Assembly (NCBI GenBank): GCA_001599715.1
Contig: BCHU01000011.1
Coordinates: 682,001-746,000 of the forward strand
Reading direction: 5' to 3'
Length of the DNA: 64,000 nucleotides
From: Phaeotremella fagi
Taxonomy: Eukaryota; Basidiomycota; Tremellomycetes; Tremellales; Phaeotremellaceae
Shown here: positions 11,032 through 22,475 of the stretch, piece by piece
Layout of the letters: each line of letters begins with the position of its first letter
Numbering within the stretch: position 1 is the stretch's first letter
Notes under the pieces: generated by a model
What the model saw: only the letters and a program-made list of their open reading frames with translations
Told to the model about the DNA's origin: nothing
Database searches by the model: none
Program-made: the position numbers and the translations under genes

Positions 11032-13178
11032 CTAAAGTTCTTCCCGTACATCGTAAACTTCTTTAACGCTACCTTCCAAAGTCTCCTCACCTCCACTTTC
11101 ACTCTCTACTTTCACTTCTGAAACGGAGGCTTCAGGCCAGCAAAGTGCTGGGGAAGTCACTCTGAAGTGGTATTCACATTTTTCAGGTTCTGAAATGGCT
11201 AGTAGAGCGTTGGAGGTTCCACACGATAGATCTATCGTTGCAGAGCGGAATGGTCCGTTCCAGCATTTTGCACTGTTGTCTCTTATCAGTTTCCCTTTCT
11301 CATCATTCCTTATTAGGTTTGGCATCCACTTACCCATTTTGATAGTACTGAGTCGAGTAATGAGACAAAGAACCACTTTCGAAATTATCATTCCATCCAG
11401 TGAATGTTCTGCCTGTCAATGAAACGTAAAAGTTTGGACGTACCCTAAATGATTCGTTGCTCCATCTTTATTACTCCTCTGAGTAGCTTTACCGAAGAAA
11501 CATAATTCGTAGGTATAGCTACAAAAAAGATCAGAACGATCTCAAACAACTCGCCAAATCAATTACAACTCACTCGCCAGCGACTTTATCAATACATGTT
11601 CCATCTAATTTCTTCCATTCTCCCGAAGGTCCATAGCCGTCTAACATCCTTTCCAAAGTTCCCTCGATAGTTTTGATATCAGCGCTAAGTCGACCAAGAT
11701 CAGCGGTCAGAGAGTTGAATTTTTGCTTTGCAGCTTGAACGTCTGTAGGAAATCAGTTTGATAACATTTCCTGCTGATGAAGAATACTTACGGGGACCTT
11801 CGCTTCTAGCAGCTGGTTTTGTATCCCGGCCAATTATTCCTACTCGAATCAACCAATCTATGGCGAGATCCCTTATGGTTTCGTAAGAATCATACAAGGC
11901 GTCGGGGATATATTCATCAATCCTGTAAACTAACACCTTTAGCCTGGCAACACGTAAAAGACTCACGTAAACCACCCTCTTCATCTGAATCCTCATCACT
12001 CTCCTCAGTCAAAAGCAAAGCTTCCAAGTCCTTTCGTTCCAATTCATCCAATTCGTTATCCGAAATCTCTTCTTCTTCCTCTACAACGCCTTCCTCTTGT
12101 TTGACTTCAGCATCAGTTTCTTGACGGACTCCACTGAGTTCTTCCCATCCAACTACAGCAGCTTTGACCGCCATATCTTGATAATTCGGGTTATAACCTT
12201 TAGCGAGATCGTCGAGTATGCCACGTAAAGTAGTTAATTCGGATTCAAGTTTTGAAGTTTTAGATCTCAAACGTGTAAGAGCAAGTCGATGTGTGAGAAG
12301 CGAGAGATAGAGAGCTAGAAATGAGTATAAGGAAATAAGTTATCAACCTACGTGATTGTTTTTTCTTATCCAGATCCTCTTTACTCCTAATCTCCATTTT
12401 CTCCAAATTAACTGAAGCAAGTTAGTCAATCGAATTTCAATTCTTTCAACATCTCAAAACTCACCTCTCGCCTTTTCAGTTTCTCGTTCAGATTCCTTAA
12501 TTTGAATTTGTTTTTGAACCAACTCATCCTCCAAACGTTTCTTCTCTCCAGCAGCCCATTTGATATACGTTCCACGGATTTTGGCTCCCTATCGGAACAA
12601 GTTTTAACACTTTATTGTCCATCAGTAACCCTGAGCCAACCTACAGTTTTACGTATTTTGTTCTCGGCGTCTTTCTTGGCTTGGTACTCCTTTCCAATCT
12701 CTACGCATCTATCTGCGCAAACCCCAGTCTGCCATTCATCAGATCCATCACAGCATTCAGGATCTATTCTATTCAGTATAACACAAAGAGCAGATATGAA
12801 AGAACAAGGACATACCACAAATCCCATCATTAACTCTACTAGAAAGGACGGTACCAGGCAAATGACCTTCGTTAGCACAATAGAATCTAGTATTCGGACA
12901 AGCAGAAGTTCCAGGTTCATCGGATCCATCAGGACAATCGCAGTAATCATCGTTAACCGATGAGAAAGGTATTGTTAGACTTCCATCTAGACATGTGAAA
13001 TCTTTTGTTGGATCGTATTTTGAGATTACTTTGGGGTGTGGGTGTTAGTGGACAATGGACATTGGAACATACCTTTTGGGTTTACACCTCTAATAGAGAA
13101 AGGTTTTCTGTCTGTTGAAGTAGCTTCATCTGATTTTACTGATGCTATTAGAAGTAGGAGTGGTATTAGATACCTCAT
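11032..13178 (-). CDS. GTB1: glucosidase II beta subunit (ER glycoprotein quality control)
   Basis: Eleven exons: 13073-13178, 12816-13028, 12645-12763, 12465-12588, 12352-12411, 11967-12314, 11792-11929, 11574-11742, 11444-11518, 11334-11408 and 11032-11281, about 558 residues. A signal peptide (MRYLIPLLLLIASVKS) is followed by two LDL-receptor class A-like Cys modules (DDYCDCPDGSDEPGTSAC and CCDGSDEWQTGVCADRC). Next come a charged coiled coil, the family motif YNPNYQDMAVKAA, an acidic stretch and a C-terminal mannose-6-phosphate-receptor homology domain (YTYELCFFGKATQ, KCWNGPFRSATIDLSCG, CEYHFRVTSPALC). The subunit holds and recruits the catalytic alpha subunit that trims glucose from N-glycans in the ER lumen. 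No HDEL-type signal ends the protein (it ends VREEL). The intron 11282-11333 was chosen over a 25-bp alternative because it is of normal length and fits the MRH alignment. Confidence 0.92.
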
Positions 13179-13514
13179 TTTTGTTAGATAGATTGATTTA
13201 AGACTCCAGGAGTAGATGCTCTAGCTACAAGATCTTTAACTCTACGTGTTCTCCCCACAACTACCCCGCACAAAGTCAAGTGTTACGCGCCTAGTTCCCA
13301 CCAGCTATTCAATCTCCAGTTACCACGCCTAATTATCTCCCTCTGCAATCTCGGTACTTTAGTACCGACGGTTATGATTTTAACCGCTGATGATTGGTTC
13401 ATGTAAATTCAATCAATAAATTCATTCCGGATTCCAGTGATACATTTAACAACAACATTTCTCATCCTCTTCTTCTTCATTTGGACACTCATTCGTTACT
13501 TATTAACGTAAACC
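13179..13514. promoter_or_regulatory. divergent promoter of glucosidase II beta and ETF-QO with paired CGG-CCG inverted repeats
   Basis: 336 bp. At 13352-13367 lies CGGTACTTTAGTACCG and at 13369-13386 CGGTTATGATTTTAACCG, two perfect 6-bp-arm inverted repeats one base apart, each with CGG...CCG ends. This is the half-site layout bound by fungal Zn2Cys6 transcription factors. No coding sequence. Confidence 0.55.
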
Positions 13515-15612
13515 ATGTCCCGTCCTATCTCACGTCTACTACACCCTTCACGATCAATATTCGCGCTCGCCAAACCATCATCATCTCTCTCCCTCGCCAG
13601 AAGGTCGCGTTCATTTGCCACTGAATCAACTTCCGCTTTCGATCCATCATCTGTCGAAAGAGCAACCGATGAAGTTGACGTCTGTATAGTCGGTGGTGGA
13701 CCTGCTGGTTTATCTGCTGCTATCAGATTGAAGCAGTTGGAACTGGAACGAGGTGGTGATGAATTACGTGTTGTAGTTTTAGAGAAAGGTGGTGAAGTCG
13801 GTGAGTACACCTTATTTCCACGTCGAGACAATTTGCTTATATCAACAGGTGCACACATATTATCTGGAGCTGTAATCGAAACCAAAGCTTTAGATGAATT
13901 ACTACCAGACTGGAAAGAAATGGGTGCACCCTTGAATCAAGAAGCCAAATCCGATTCCATGAGATTTTTAACTTCAACCTCATCCTTCCCAATGCCTCAT
14001 CCACCACAAATGAACAACAAAGGGAACTACATCATATCACTATCACGTTTCACATCTTGGTTAGGTGAACAAGCCGAGTCACTCGGTGTGGAAGTTTATC
14101 CTGGTTTCGCAGGTGCAAAAGTTCTTTATACTGAGGATGGGAATGGTGTGAAAGGTGTCGTAACAGGAGATGTCGGATTGGATAAAGATGGTCAACCTAA
14201 AGATTCCTATGAACCTGGAATGGAATTTCATGCTAAAGTAACTTTAATCGCTGAAGGTGCTCATGGATCTTTATCTCAATCTCTACAGAAAAAATTCAAT
14301 TTACGAGACGGTGTCGACCCTCAAACTTATGGTTTAGGTATTAAAGAAGTTTGGAAAGTCCGTGATGAAGTTTATGAACCTGGAAAAATCGTTCATACTT
14401 TAGGATGGCCTTTGGATTATAAAACTTACGGTGGTAGTTGGTTGTATCACATGGAGGACAACATGGTTAGCATGGGTTTGGTGGTTGGTTTGGACTATGA
14501 GAATCCTTATTTGTCTCCTTATAAGGAGTTCCAGGTGCGTTATGAATTCCTTTCACGAAGCTGACGATTAGCGCATGAAACATCATCCATTCTTTGCCAA
14601 TATTTTGAAAGACGGAGAGTGTATCGCGTACGGTGCTAGAGCGTTGAACGAGGGTGGACTTCAATCCATACCGAAACTACATTTCCCAGGTGGAGCTTTG
14701 ATAGGATGTTCAGCAGGTTTCTTGAATGTCCCAAAAGTGAGTCAAGAGATCTTCGTTCGTACCCTAATGTAAAGATTAAAGGGACACATAACGCCATGAA
14801 ATCCGGAATGTTGGCGGCGGAAACGGCTTTCTCAGCTTTACAATCTAATTCTGAAGTTACAGATATGTCAGGATACGAAACGGCAGTTAAGGATTCGTGG
14901 ATCTGGAAGGAATTGAAAGAAGTTAGAAATTTGAGACCTTCTTTCCATAATCCTCTAGGTCTTTGGGGAGGAATGGCTTACTCTGGTGTAGACAGTTTGA
15001 TATTGAAGGGAAGAGTTCCATGGACTTTCCATAATAAAGTTGAAGATTTTGCATCGACAAAGAAAGCTTCGTGAGTTATTCAAACGGACCATGTCGATTG
15101 ACAATACAGTGAGGTCAAGCCCATTGAATATCCCGCACCTGATGGGAAATTATCGTTCGACATTTTAACTTCAGTTTCAATGACTGGAACGAATCATGCT
15201 GAAAACCAACCTATTCATCTACGTCTACCAGAGGAGACTGGTGCCAAAGCCAAACATACCGAGAAGAATGTTGGTGAATACGCTGGATTATTGGGTAGAG
15301 TTTGTCCTGCTGCTGTTTATGAATATGCGGATGTGGACGGAGGAGATGGAGATGCTTTAGGAAAGAAATTCGTCATTAACTCACAGAATTGTATTCATGT
15401 AGGTTGCTTTTTGGAATCTGGGACTGACTTTAGTGTAAAACCTGTTCTATCAAAACTCCTACGCAAGATATCACTTGGACTGGTAAGTTGAAAGAGTTTC
15501 TTTTAGTTTTATTGGCTAACCCAACGATCCAGTTCCTGAAGGAGGTGGCGGACCGAAATATAGTAAGTTGATTGTGGCAAGCGAAACTGACTTGTGTTTA
15601 GCTATTACTTAA
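13515..15612 (+). CDS. CIR2: electron transfer flavoprotein-ubiquinone oxidoreductase
   Basis: Eight exons: 13515-13800, 13849-14534, 14572-14736, 14775-15070, 15110-15398, 15434-15482, 15533-15562 and 15602-15612, about 603 residues. An Arg/Ser-rich presequence (SRRLL-like text, [13 protein letters not shown]) points to mitochondria. The FAD-binding [18 protein letters not shown] motif is near residue 57. Later segments [19 protein letters not shown] and [27 protein letters not shown] are diagnostic. The C-terminal iron-sulfur cluster region carries [23 protein letters not shown] and [13 protein letters not shown], with the last three small exons needed to complete it. It passes electrons from ETF (fed by acyl-CoA and branched-chain acyl-CoA dehydrogenases) to ubiquinone in the inner membrane. 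Complete and ordinary. Confidence 0.96.
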
Positions 15613-16503
15613 AGCTCGATAGATATGCATGGCGATCCAATGACACTGTAGTCACCTTGAGCATAACACTAACGTCTCCATCTCCACCTTCCGTCGATCA
15701 ACACCCACAAGCCAAAGGAATGAACTATCCATTATCCATTTCAAACGCCATCCCAACAAACTCCTTCAGCATCTCTCAGATCATTCAACCCCCCAACCCA
15801 CCCTCCTTTCTCAGTTCTCGAAAGCCACCTACCTTGTCCCTTGAAGTTGAAAAGTTGTTTTTCCCATTGTACTAACCCTAAAACCACTGATCACCATCAA
15901 CATCTAACCTATCTAAAACCACCATCTCCATTCATCACCTAATTATTACAGGGGATGAACATGGTGAAAGGTTTCGTGGACATCTAGAAGGAAAATCGTA
16001 TAGAACAGTTTCTAACTCCCACTCCTTTCTTTTTGGTGTTTGGTGAGAGGGAAACCCCTAGATCCCCCTTAGATCTCCTTCTCCTTCTCCTGATCCTTCA
16101 AATCTAGACAACCAAACATTCAACACATCACGATTTTATCTTGGTTGATCACATGAAAAGAAGGGTTTTTATCAAGGAGAATCCTAATCTGTACGGAGTA
16201 GCTACAATTCAATTGGTCGTCTGATAATACGACAAGCTTTTTCCTTTCATGATCGTTATCACCCGGTAATATATAAAATCATCTCTTTCCCAACCCCCAA
16301 CCCCGAAAACCCAATTTCTTCCAAATCAAAAAGAAACAACCTCAACCCTAAACCTCACTAACCGCTCACAAAACGAAACTCGGAATCCACCTTCCAAAAC
16401 GAAGAGGAAGAAGAAACGAGACCTTCTTTCTCTTGAACCTAAAACCCACCTATTCGAGATACAGTCAAACCGGTAGTAATCGAAAAAGAAAAATCCAAAA
16501 AAG
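15613..16503 (+). other. 891-bp non-coding interval (3' UTR of ETF-QO, leader of next gene)
   Basis: No convincing ORF. The second half (about 16260-16503) is pyrimidine- and A-rich with TATATAAAA at 16270-16278, compatible with a promoter and a leader for the small gene at 16504. Confidence 0.5.
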
Positions 16504-17131
16504 ATGATGTTCACAGCTTCAAGACCTATGGGTCATTTCCCTAGTTCACAAATAAAAATGGCAAGTCTGACACTTCACATGGTTCAATTTGAATTGGAAC
16601 GTTTGAAATGTATGCCTGTGATGCCTGAACAGTATTTGGACGTTTTGAACAAGTAGGTTTTGGGATCTGACCAGGGAATATCATTCATTAATGTCTTGTC
16701 TTCTATAGATTACTCGAACCGTTGGCTATGGTTCAGGGAATGATGGGTTTACGAAGTTGGTTACAAGAAGTTCAAGTTTTCATGAATCTATGTAAACAAA
16801 GATCGTTCTCTGGAATGCCATTGTGGGTATCATATCAATTTTCTTTTTGGAATTATCAATCCCAAGACTAAAAACGTTCAAAATAGGAATCCAAGGGAAA
16901 GACAAGTCATTCAATGGTATTCAGTAAGATGGAGAGAACTTCGTGGTGGGGCTGTAAGTTCTCTTTTCTTAGGGTAAAGTGAGGTTGGTACTGACATGCG
17001 GATCAGTGTGATATGGGTAGACCGGAGGCTCAAATTGTTAGTCAAACAACCTTTTGTATCAGATCAGAGACAAGAAATTGATTCTTGATTTTTAGGTTTT
17101 AATGTCATTAGGTGAAATGGCATTATTTTGA
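16504..17131 (+). CDS. small protein of unknown function (131 aa)
   Basis: Exons 16504-16652, 16709-16822, 16887-16953, 17007-17036 and 17096-17131; all five join in frame with clean GT-AG borders and end MSLGEMALF-stop. The protein starts MMFTASRPMGHFPSS and is methionine-rich with amphipathic helices (LTLHMVQFELERLKCMPVMP, LNKLLEPLAMVQGMMGLRSW) and a basic patch NPRERQVIQWYSVRWRELRGG. I see no signal peptide, zinc motif or membrane helix, and recognise no family. The consistent splicing and absence of stops over five exons support a real gene. A second Met nearby could be the start. Confidence 0.6.
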
Positions 17132-18010
17132 TCTCAAACCATCTTATAAAATACGAGATACGACAACGACAACGAAAACGAAAAACGAATGTGTAACCAG
17201 TACCTATACGAGACCCGAAAACCGACAACATTGACAGTTGACACCCCTTACATACATAGAATTGATTCAAATCCCTTAACTCCTTAATCTACAGTCCAAT
17301 TACTGTATCCCTCCCAATAACGATGAGATAGATACTTCCATCAGAAGAGTTTCTCAGACACTTAGTAACAGTAGTTTTAGCATCCACACAATCTTTCAAT
17401 CTTTCATCAATTTCATCTATGCATTAACTTGATTCCGACTCATTTTACTTTTTCTTGATCTGGACTTCCATCGAAACGGTTGACGTTGTCTTCTATCTAG
17501 GAATTCATTAGAAAGAGAAGACCGATAAAGAATTTGTCAAGATATCGGTTACGGTCGATGATAACAATTCGCAAGAACTCTTTCGCCTTCGTGCAATTAA
17601 GTAAAAAAATTACTGACATTTCGTAAGTGAATGAGTTGAGTGGATCGTAGTACATCAAGTACATTAATTTAAGAATACAAGCAAACTTGTAAATGAAAAA
17701 CAAAAGCCCGAATCGGTTTTTGGTATGTATTTCCTTTTAAATGTAAGAAAAGGAAATGTGAATCGTAAAGCGAAAATTAGAAAATAATTATAGATAAATC
17801 TTCCAGATTGAAATCGGTTACAATAGGGATGTACAGTACAACTGCAGTACAACTGGAAAGAACCAATCTTCCGTACAGAAGAATAAAAGATAAAGAACAG
17901 AAAATGAACCCAAAACCAACCGTCATCCCGTTAAATCGTCAAATAGTCATCACCATCAAAAGCGTTACCATCTACAGTAATCTCTACATTCAACATCTAG
18001 AATTCTAGAT
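17132..18010. other. 879-bp convergent intergenic interval
   Basis: AT-rich sequence between the stops of two convergent genes, with many A-runs. It holds a 16-bp perfect palindrome ATCTAGAATTCTAGAT at 17995-18010, directly after the stop codon of the minus-strand gene. No supported gene. Confidence 0.5.
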
Positions 18011-19117
18011 CTATTTCCTAACAGCCTGACACCTGATTCCAGCGTTAACGATCATAGTTTCCGATACCGTTCTAGCCTCCAACCAATTAGGTGTGACCAC
18101 TGTCAAATCTTTGGAACGGTTATCGTTTTTACGTCTAGGTCGTAATAACGATGTACGTGCGAAGATCGATTTCCTTTTGGGTGGCATGTTGATTTTCGTC
18201 AATTCATCCATATCGATTCCACCTCCACTGGCATTTCCATTTGAACTATTTGACGAGGTGTTGCTCGTGGTTGTACTGGTAGTCTTGATACGGATTTTGG
18301 GACGGATGGATGAAATCGTCGTGGATGTTTTGGTTGACGTGTTGGATAATCTTTTCTCGGTTTGGGTGGAGGTAGATGTGGAAGTGATGGATGTTCTGAT
18401 GTTCATGAACGATTGTTTGAATGATGAGGAAGTGGAGGTTGAAGTGGATGTGGTCATTTTAGAGATCGAGGTCGAGAGGAATGGAGAATTTCTCGAATCA
18501 GGTGCTAAAGCTTCAAAACTTGATTCTGAACTTGGAGTCTGTTGTCCACTGTTACTGTTACTCGTCGTGTTATCGTGAGAATAGCAATTACTCAACCAAG
18601 GGGTTGAATCCGAATTCGAACGTGAGATTGATGATTCACCAGTCGTGAAATTGATCAAACCAGGTCTGAATTTCTTTTCACTTTGTGATAAATCTTTGAA
18701 GCCATCTTCTTTATCGATTAAACCAAGACCTAATCGTCTAGGTTCCGACCAAAAGAAACCACCACTCTCGTTACCATTACCGTAAGTCTCATTCTCGTCG
18801 TTATCGTGATCTTCATTTTTACGTGGTGTCAAAAATAATTTAACATGTCTATCAATAGGATCTTCGTCGTAACCATATTCAACGTCGAATTTACGTTCCG
18901 GACCACCTCGATCGTCTTTCAAATCCTTCAAAGCAGCTGCCATACCCAAAGACAGATGTGCTTTGAGGGCTGATGAATATTTTCTGTAGGAATCAGGTGG
19001 CGTTAGGGGCGTAGTAGGTGAGGGTGGCATGGGGGATGGGGACGCTGGTGGAATGGATTGAGCGATGGTTGAAGGTGAAGGTGGAGATGGGGATGTATTC
19101 GATAAATGGGAAGACAT
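18011..19117 (-). CDS. intronless Ser/Thr-rich disordered protein, unknown function
   Basis: A single exon of 368 residues, starting at MSSHLSNTSPSPPSPST; an ATG-less extension upstream is open but unlikely to be used. The N-terminus is Pro/Ser-rich. It is followed by YRKYSSALKAHLSLGMAAAL, which may fold as a helix, then acidic and Asn-rich stretches, long Ser/Thr runs (STSTSTSSS) and a basic tail with MPPKRKSIFARTSLLRPRRK. It ends VSETMIVNAGIRCQAVRK. The basic patch could be a nuclear signal. No domain recognised. Lack of introns is unusual beside its intron-rich neighbours. Confidence 0.7.
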   Translation of the reverse strand: MSSHLSNTSPSPPSPSTIAQSIPPASPSPMPPSPTTPLTPPDSYRKYSSALKAHLSLGMAAALKDLKDDRGGPERKFDVEYGYDEDPIDRHVKLFLTPRKNEDHDNDENETYGNGNESGGFFWSEPRRLGLGLIDKEDGFKDLSQSEKKFRPGLINFTTGESSISRSNSDSTPWLSNCYSHDNTTSNSNSGQQTPSSESSFEALAPDSRNSPFLSTSISKMTTSTSTSTSSSFKQSFMNIRTSITSTSTSTQTEKRLSNTSTKTSTTISSIRPKIRIKTTSTTTSNTSSNSSNGNASGGGIDMDELTKINMPPKRKSIFARTSLLRPRRKNDNRSKDLTVVTPNWLEARTVSETMIVNAGIRCQAVRK

Positions 19118-20554
19118 GGTGAAAGTGAGTTGGTATTTGAAGAATGTAGTGACCGATATCAACTGTAGCTGTGTATTTGAGTTGGGGAAAGATCGATGAC
19201 GAGGGCGTGATGTACTTGTACTGCTGATTTGATCGTTCCTTTTATGCTATTACGATAAAGGAATTCAAGTTTCATCCATCTATTTCCAGCTGACCTAAAA
19301 ATAATAACAAAGAAAGTTCAAAAACTGCTGCGATTGCACAGACCTTGAACCTCAATGCTCTGCAATTGCACTGCACTGAACTGGGCTGGCGATACCGTTT
19401 CAAGATTTGTTGGAGCTGTTTAGTGTTGAATTTATTGTATCGATTGTGTCCTTGACCAAGACTTTAATTATGTGTTTGTTGACAAGATGGTGTTGAAAGA
19501 TGGCTAAGTGTTTACCCAGTCTTTGTTGAAATGACGAAGGTCCAAGAGGATAAGAAGAATGGAACTGCGAATGTCGATGACGAATTTATGTGTAACCAAG
19601 TACGAATTACGAGTGTCGTGTATATTCCTTCGTTTATTCGACTTGAGAAGACCAAAGTGACTTGGTAGGAAAAGTGAGAAGAACACCAGTAAAGTCAAGC
19701 AAAGAAACAAGAGATTTGGATAAGCAATCAAGAGAAATCACTGTAAACTGCCAAGGCACGTTTCTGACGTCGATAGAATTAGATTGTCGATCTTGACCCG
19801 AACAGAACACTGACGAAGAAGAAAAGTTTGGTCAATAGAATCGAGTCTAAGATATTAAATATTGAATGCGAGTTGGTCAAGTTAAATACTTAAGTCAAAA
19901 GAAAAGAACAGAAGGGATCGTCAATTCAATTAAATTAAAACTGTCCATCTTGAATTGTCTTTTCTTTGCCTTTGGAAAGGAAATTAAAGTTTTAATTGAA
20001 ATCATGCTAAGTAAGCAAACTGCGCCAAGTTCAAAAGTTCAAAGTTAACCATAACCCCTCTGCATCCCAAGCCCCTTGGCCGAAGAGATCTCTTCTTGAT
20101 TCCCAGAAACGCGTTCTGACTAAACGTTAAATATCATTAGATCAGGTAATCAGATATATAAAAAGGCGTTTCTAGACGTGACCTGCCGTCATCTCTACTT
20201 TCCTACCCCCGGTTCCCCGTGTTTAGTCAAGGTGTCGTTTGATACTAAAAATCTATATATACTCGATGGATAAGACTAACTGAATATAGAGTTGATCGAG
20301 ATAAAGATATTGTACTATTCGTGGTAACTTATTTCTAAGTGGAGCTGTAACTCACTCGCAGTTTCAAGTGGATCTGTCATTGTAATTGTGGACTGGAGGT
20401 GGAGTTCCACCAGCCACCTCCATTTTCATTTTCGATCGTTTCATCGAACTTCATGACTTCGCCGTGTTTGTTAGCAGCTTACGATAATCAACTTAATGCT
20501 TCAAGTCAGGTGAATACTTTCGTAAGCATACAACACGAATATCATCACTTGACG
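19118..20554. other. 1.4-kb non-coding interval, possible unannotated transcript
   Basis: Holds the promoter of the minus-strand Ser/Thr-rich gene and the 3' side of the DCAF4-like gene. Near 19331-19370 two similar copies of CTGCRATTGCAC occur. A TATA-like ATATATAAAAAGG lies at about 20153-20165 on the plus strand, but only very short ORFs follow it. Nothing here can be called a gene from sequence alone. Confidence 0.4.
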
Positions 20555-22196
20555 TCAAAGACCTCCATCAAACCTCTGAACCACCCCTCCAAAACAAACA
20601 TCCAACCCTAACCCATCATTAACTGCTAAATTCGTAACGTAATCCTCGAAAATAGTTGATAAAGGATTATCACTGTCGTGACCGATATCTAGATCGTTTC
20701 GATCCGGTATCAAAGGTGAACCGGTTATCGTCGACCAAGCTCTAATTCTTTTATCTGATCCCGCAGCGAATATAAAATGATCGTCTTCAGTCGTACATAA
20801 TCCCTGATTTCATAAATGACTCCGTTAGCGGGTTCACAAATTTATGAGACGAATTTGACACTTACCAAAGTTCTGAATCTATTTCGGTGACCCTCAAACC
20901 GACGTAAAGGTTCTTTCCCAAATCTGACGTCAAACAATAATAACTGTAAACCAAGAGTCAATACTCATAGCTATCGAAAGCTCAAAACATAACCCACCTG
21001 ATCACCCATAGCACTCCCAACCAGACCCCAAGGTACAGCCGAATCCTTCAATCTTTTAACCCCAACAACAGCCTTCCCACCAACCCTAGCGACAACATTA
21101 GGTTTCTTCGAATGAACTCTTAAATCTTCTAAACAGATATCTGAATTCCTGAGACCGACGAATAAGAGATTCCGATCGAAATGATGTAACGCCATTGGAT
21201 CTGATGACAACTTCCTTCTGGTCTTAGTGTATGGTGATTCAGTTGTTTTGATCGTCGTCAATGATTTGTTACCGCCTAAGGCATTCAGTTTTAAACAATG
21301 TTAAGAAGTCACAAAGCTGCTTACCTATTGTACAAAATTCATCGAACGATGATATAGAATGTATGTCTCCATTATCAAGTTCAATCTCATCAGTTTCCAT
21401 CCACATGTGATCTAAATTTTCAGGATCCCTTCGAAAAGTATGAATATGAGGTTCGGGACCTTGAGCAATAGCCCTAAAAGCTGGTCAATAAACGTATCTC
21501 AATCAATGAACCCTACAAAATAGTTAATCTTGGCATATCGAAATGTAAACCGAGTATCTAACGAAGTAATCAATCCAGTCAGTTGGGTTGATAAAAAGAT
21601 GAATCGGAATTTAAACTAACTGTTCGAGCGCAGATTTCGATGATTCTATGTTCACCATTGGACCGATGTATTATTATACGACCATGATCAGTAGTTGAAT
21701 AATACGATTGACCCAGAAAATTCTAGATCTTGTCAGTTATTAAAATCCCATCTGTTCTTAACACTTACTCGATGGGATATAACTGTTTCACCAGTACAAT
21801 GAGAATTCGTATGTTGGACGTGGAAAGATAGATTAGCCCAATGATGATCCATCCTAAGCGTTAAAGCATCATTAACTCATATCAGGAAGAAATTAGATTT
21901 ACGTACGAACTAGAACCTCGATTTCGATTAACGACTTTAGGTAAACGAATTCGAGAAATTGGAGCACGAACATCCCTCTCATCGACTTTCCTTCGTTTAT
22001 TCCCACAAACTTTATCACCGTTCACATCAGTACGTGAGAACATGTCAAGTGTATCCGTAGATATCTGTGAGGATGAACCTGTTCTCGATGGTCCCGCTTC
22101 ATCCGTCGTTGTTGTTGTCATTGGTGGGATGGGGAAATATCTGTTTTTTATCGGGTCAAAGGTCATTCCTGGGAGATTACCTAGGGGGCCCGACAT
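20555..22196 (-). CDS. DCAF4/WDR21-like WD40-repeat protein (candidate CUL4-DDB1 substrate receptor)
   Basis: Eight exons: 21907-22196, 21769-21853, 21621-21722, 21517-21557, 21325-21473, 20998-21275, 20866-20943 and 20555-20803, about 423 residues. The N-terminus contains LPGMTFDPIKNRYFPIPP, the motif that opens DCAF4/WDR21 proteins. Beta-propeller pieces follow: ALHHFDRNLLFVGLRNSDICLEDLR, GSAMGDQLLLFDVRFGKEPLRRFEGH and IFAAGSDKRIRAWSTITGSPL. WD-type blades end in RAWS and LFDVRF. DCAF4 proteins are thought to dock substrates onto the CUL4 ubiquitin ligase; this function is inferred from family resemblance. The 41-bp exon 21517-21557 is the least certain junction. Start is a clear ATG 279 bp from the divergent Mss4 gene. 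Confidence 0.75.
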
Positions 22197-22475
22197 GACG
22201 TTTGATTGGTGGATATGAATTTATTTCGATTGATGTAATGGATAGTCTGGTACAGTGTTGATGTTGATGCTGTGTTGGTTGGAGTATCTATCCTTGTATG
22301 TGGTTCTGAGAAACGAAGTCTGAGTTTGAGTATCGAGAAGGTGGAAAAGGTGGAATTGATATATAATACAGTGGCAAATCACGTGACTAAACGTAAGCTT
22401 AAAAGCTAAGCTGGGGTTCTCTGATCTGATCATCAAACCCAAAACTCTAACCCAGACCATCCAACCGCATCCAAA

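Noticed and set aside
11309..11333. 25-bp intron in the glucosidase II beta gene
   Set aside because: A 52-bp intron from the same donor keeps the frame, has a branch-like CTGAT and gives a better MRH domain.
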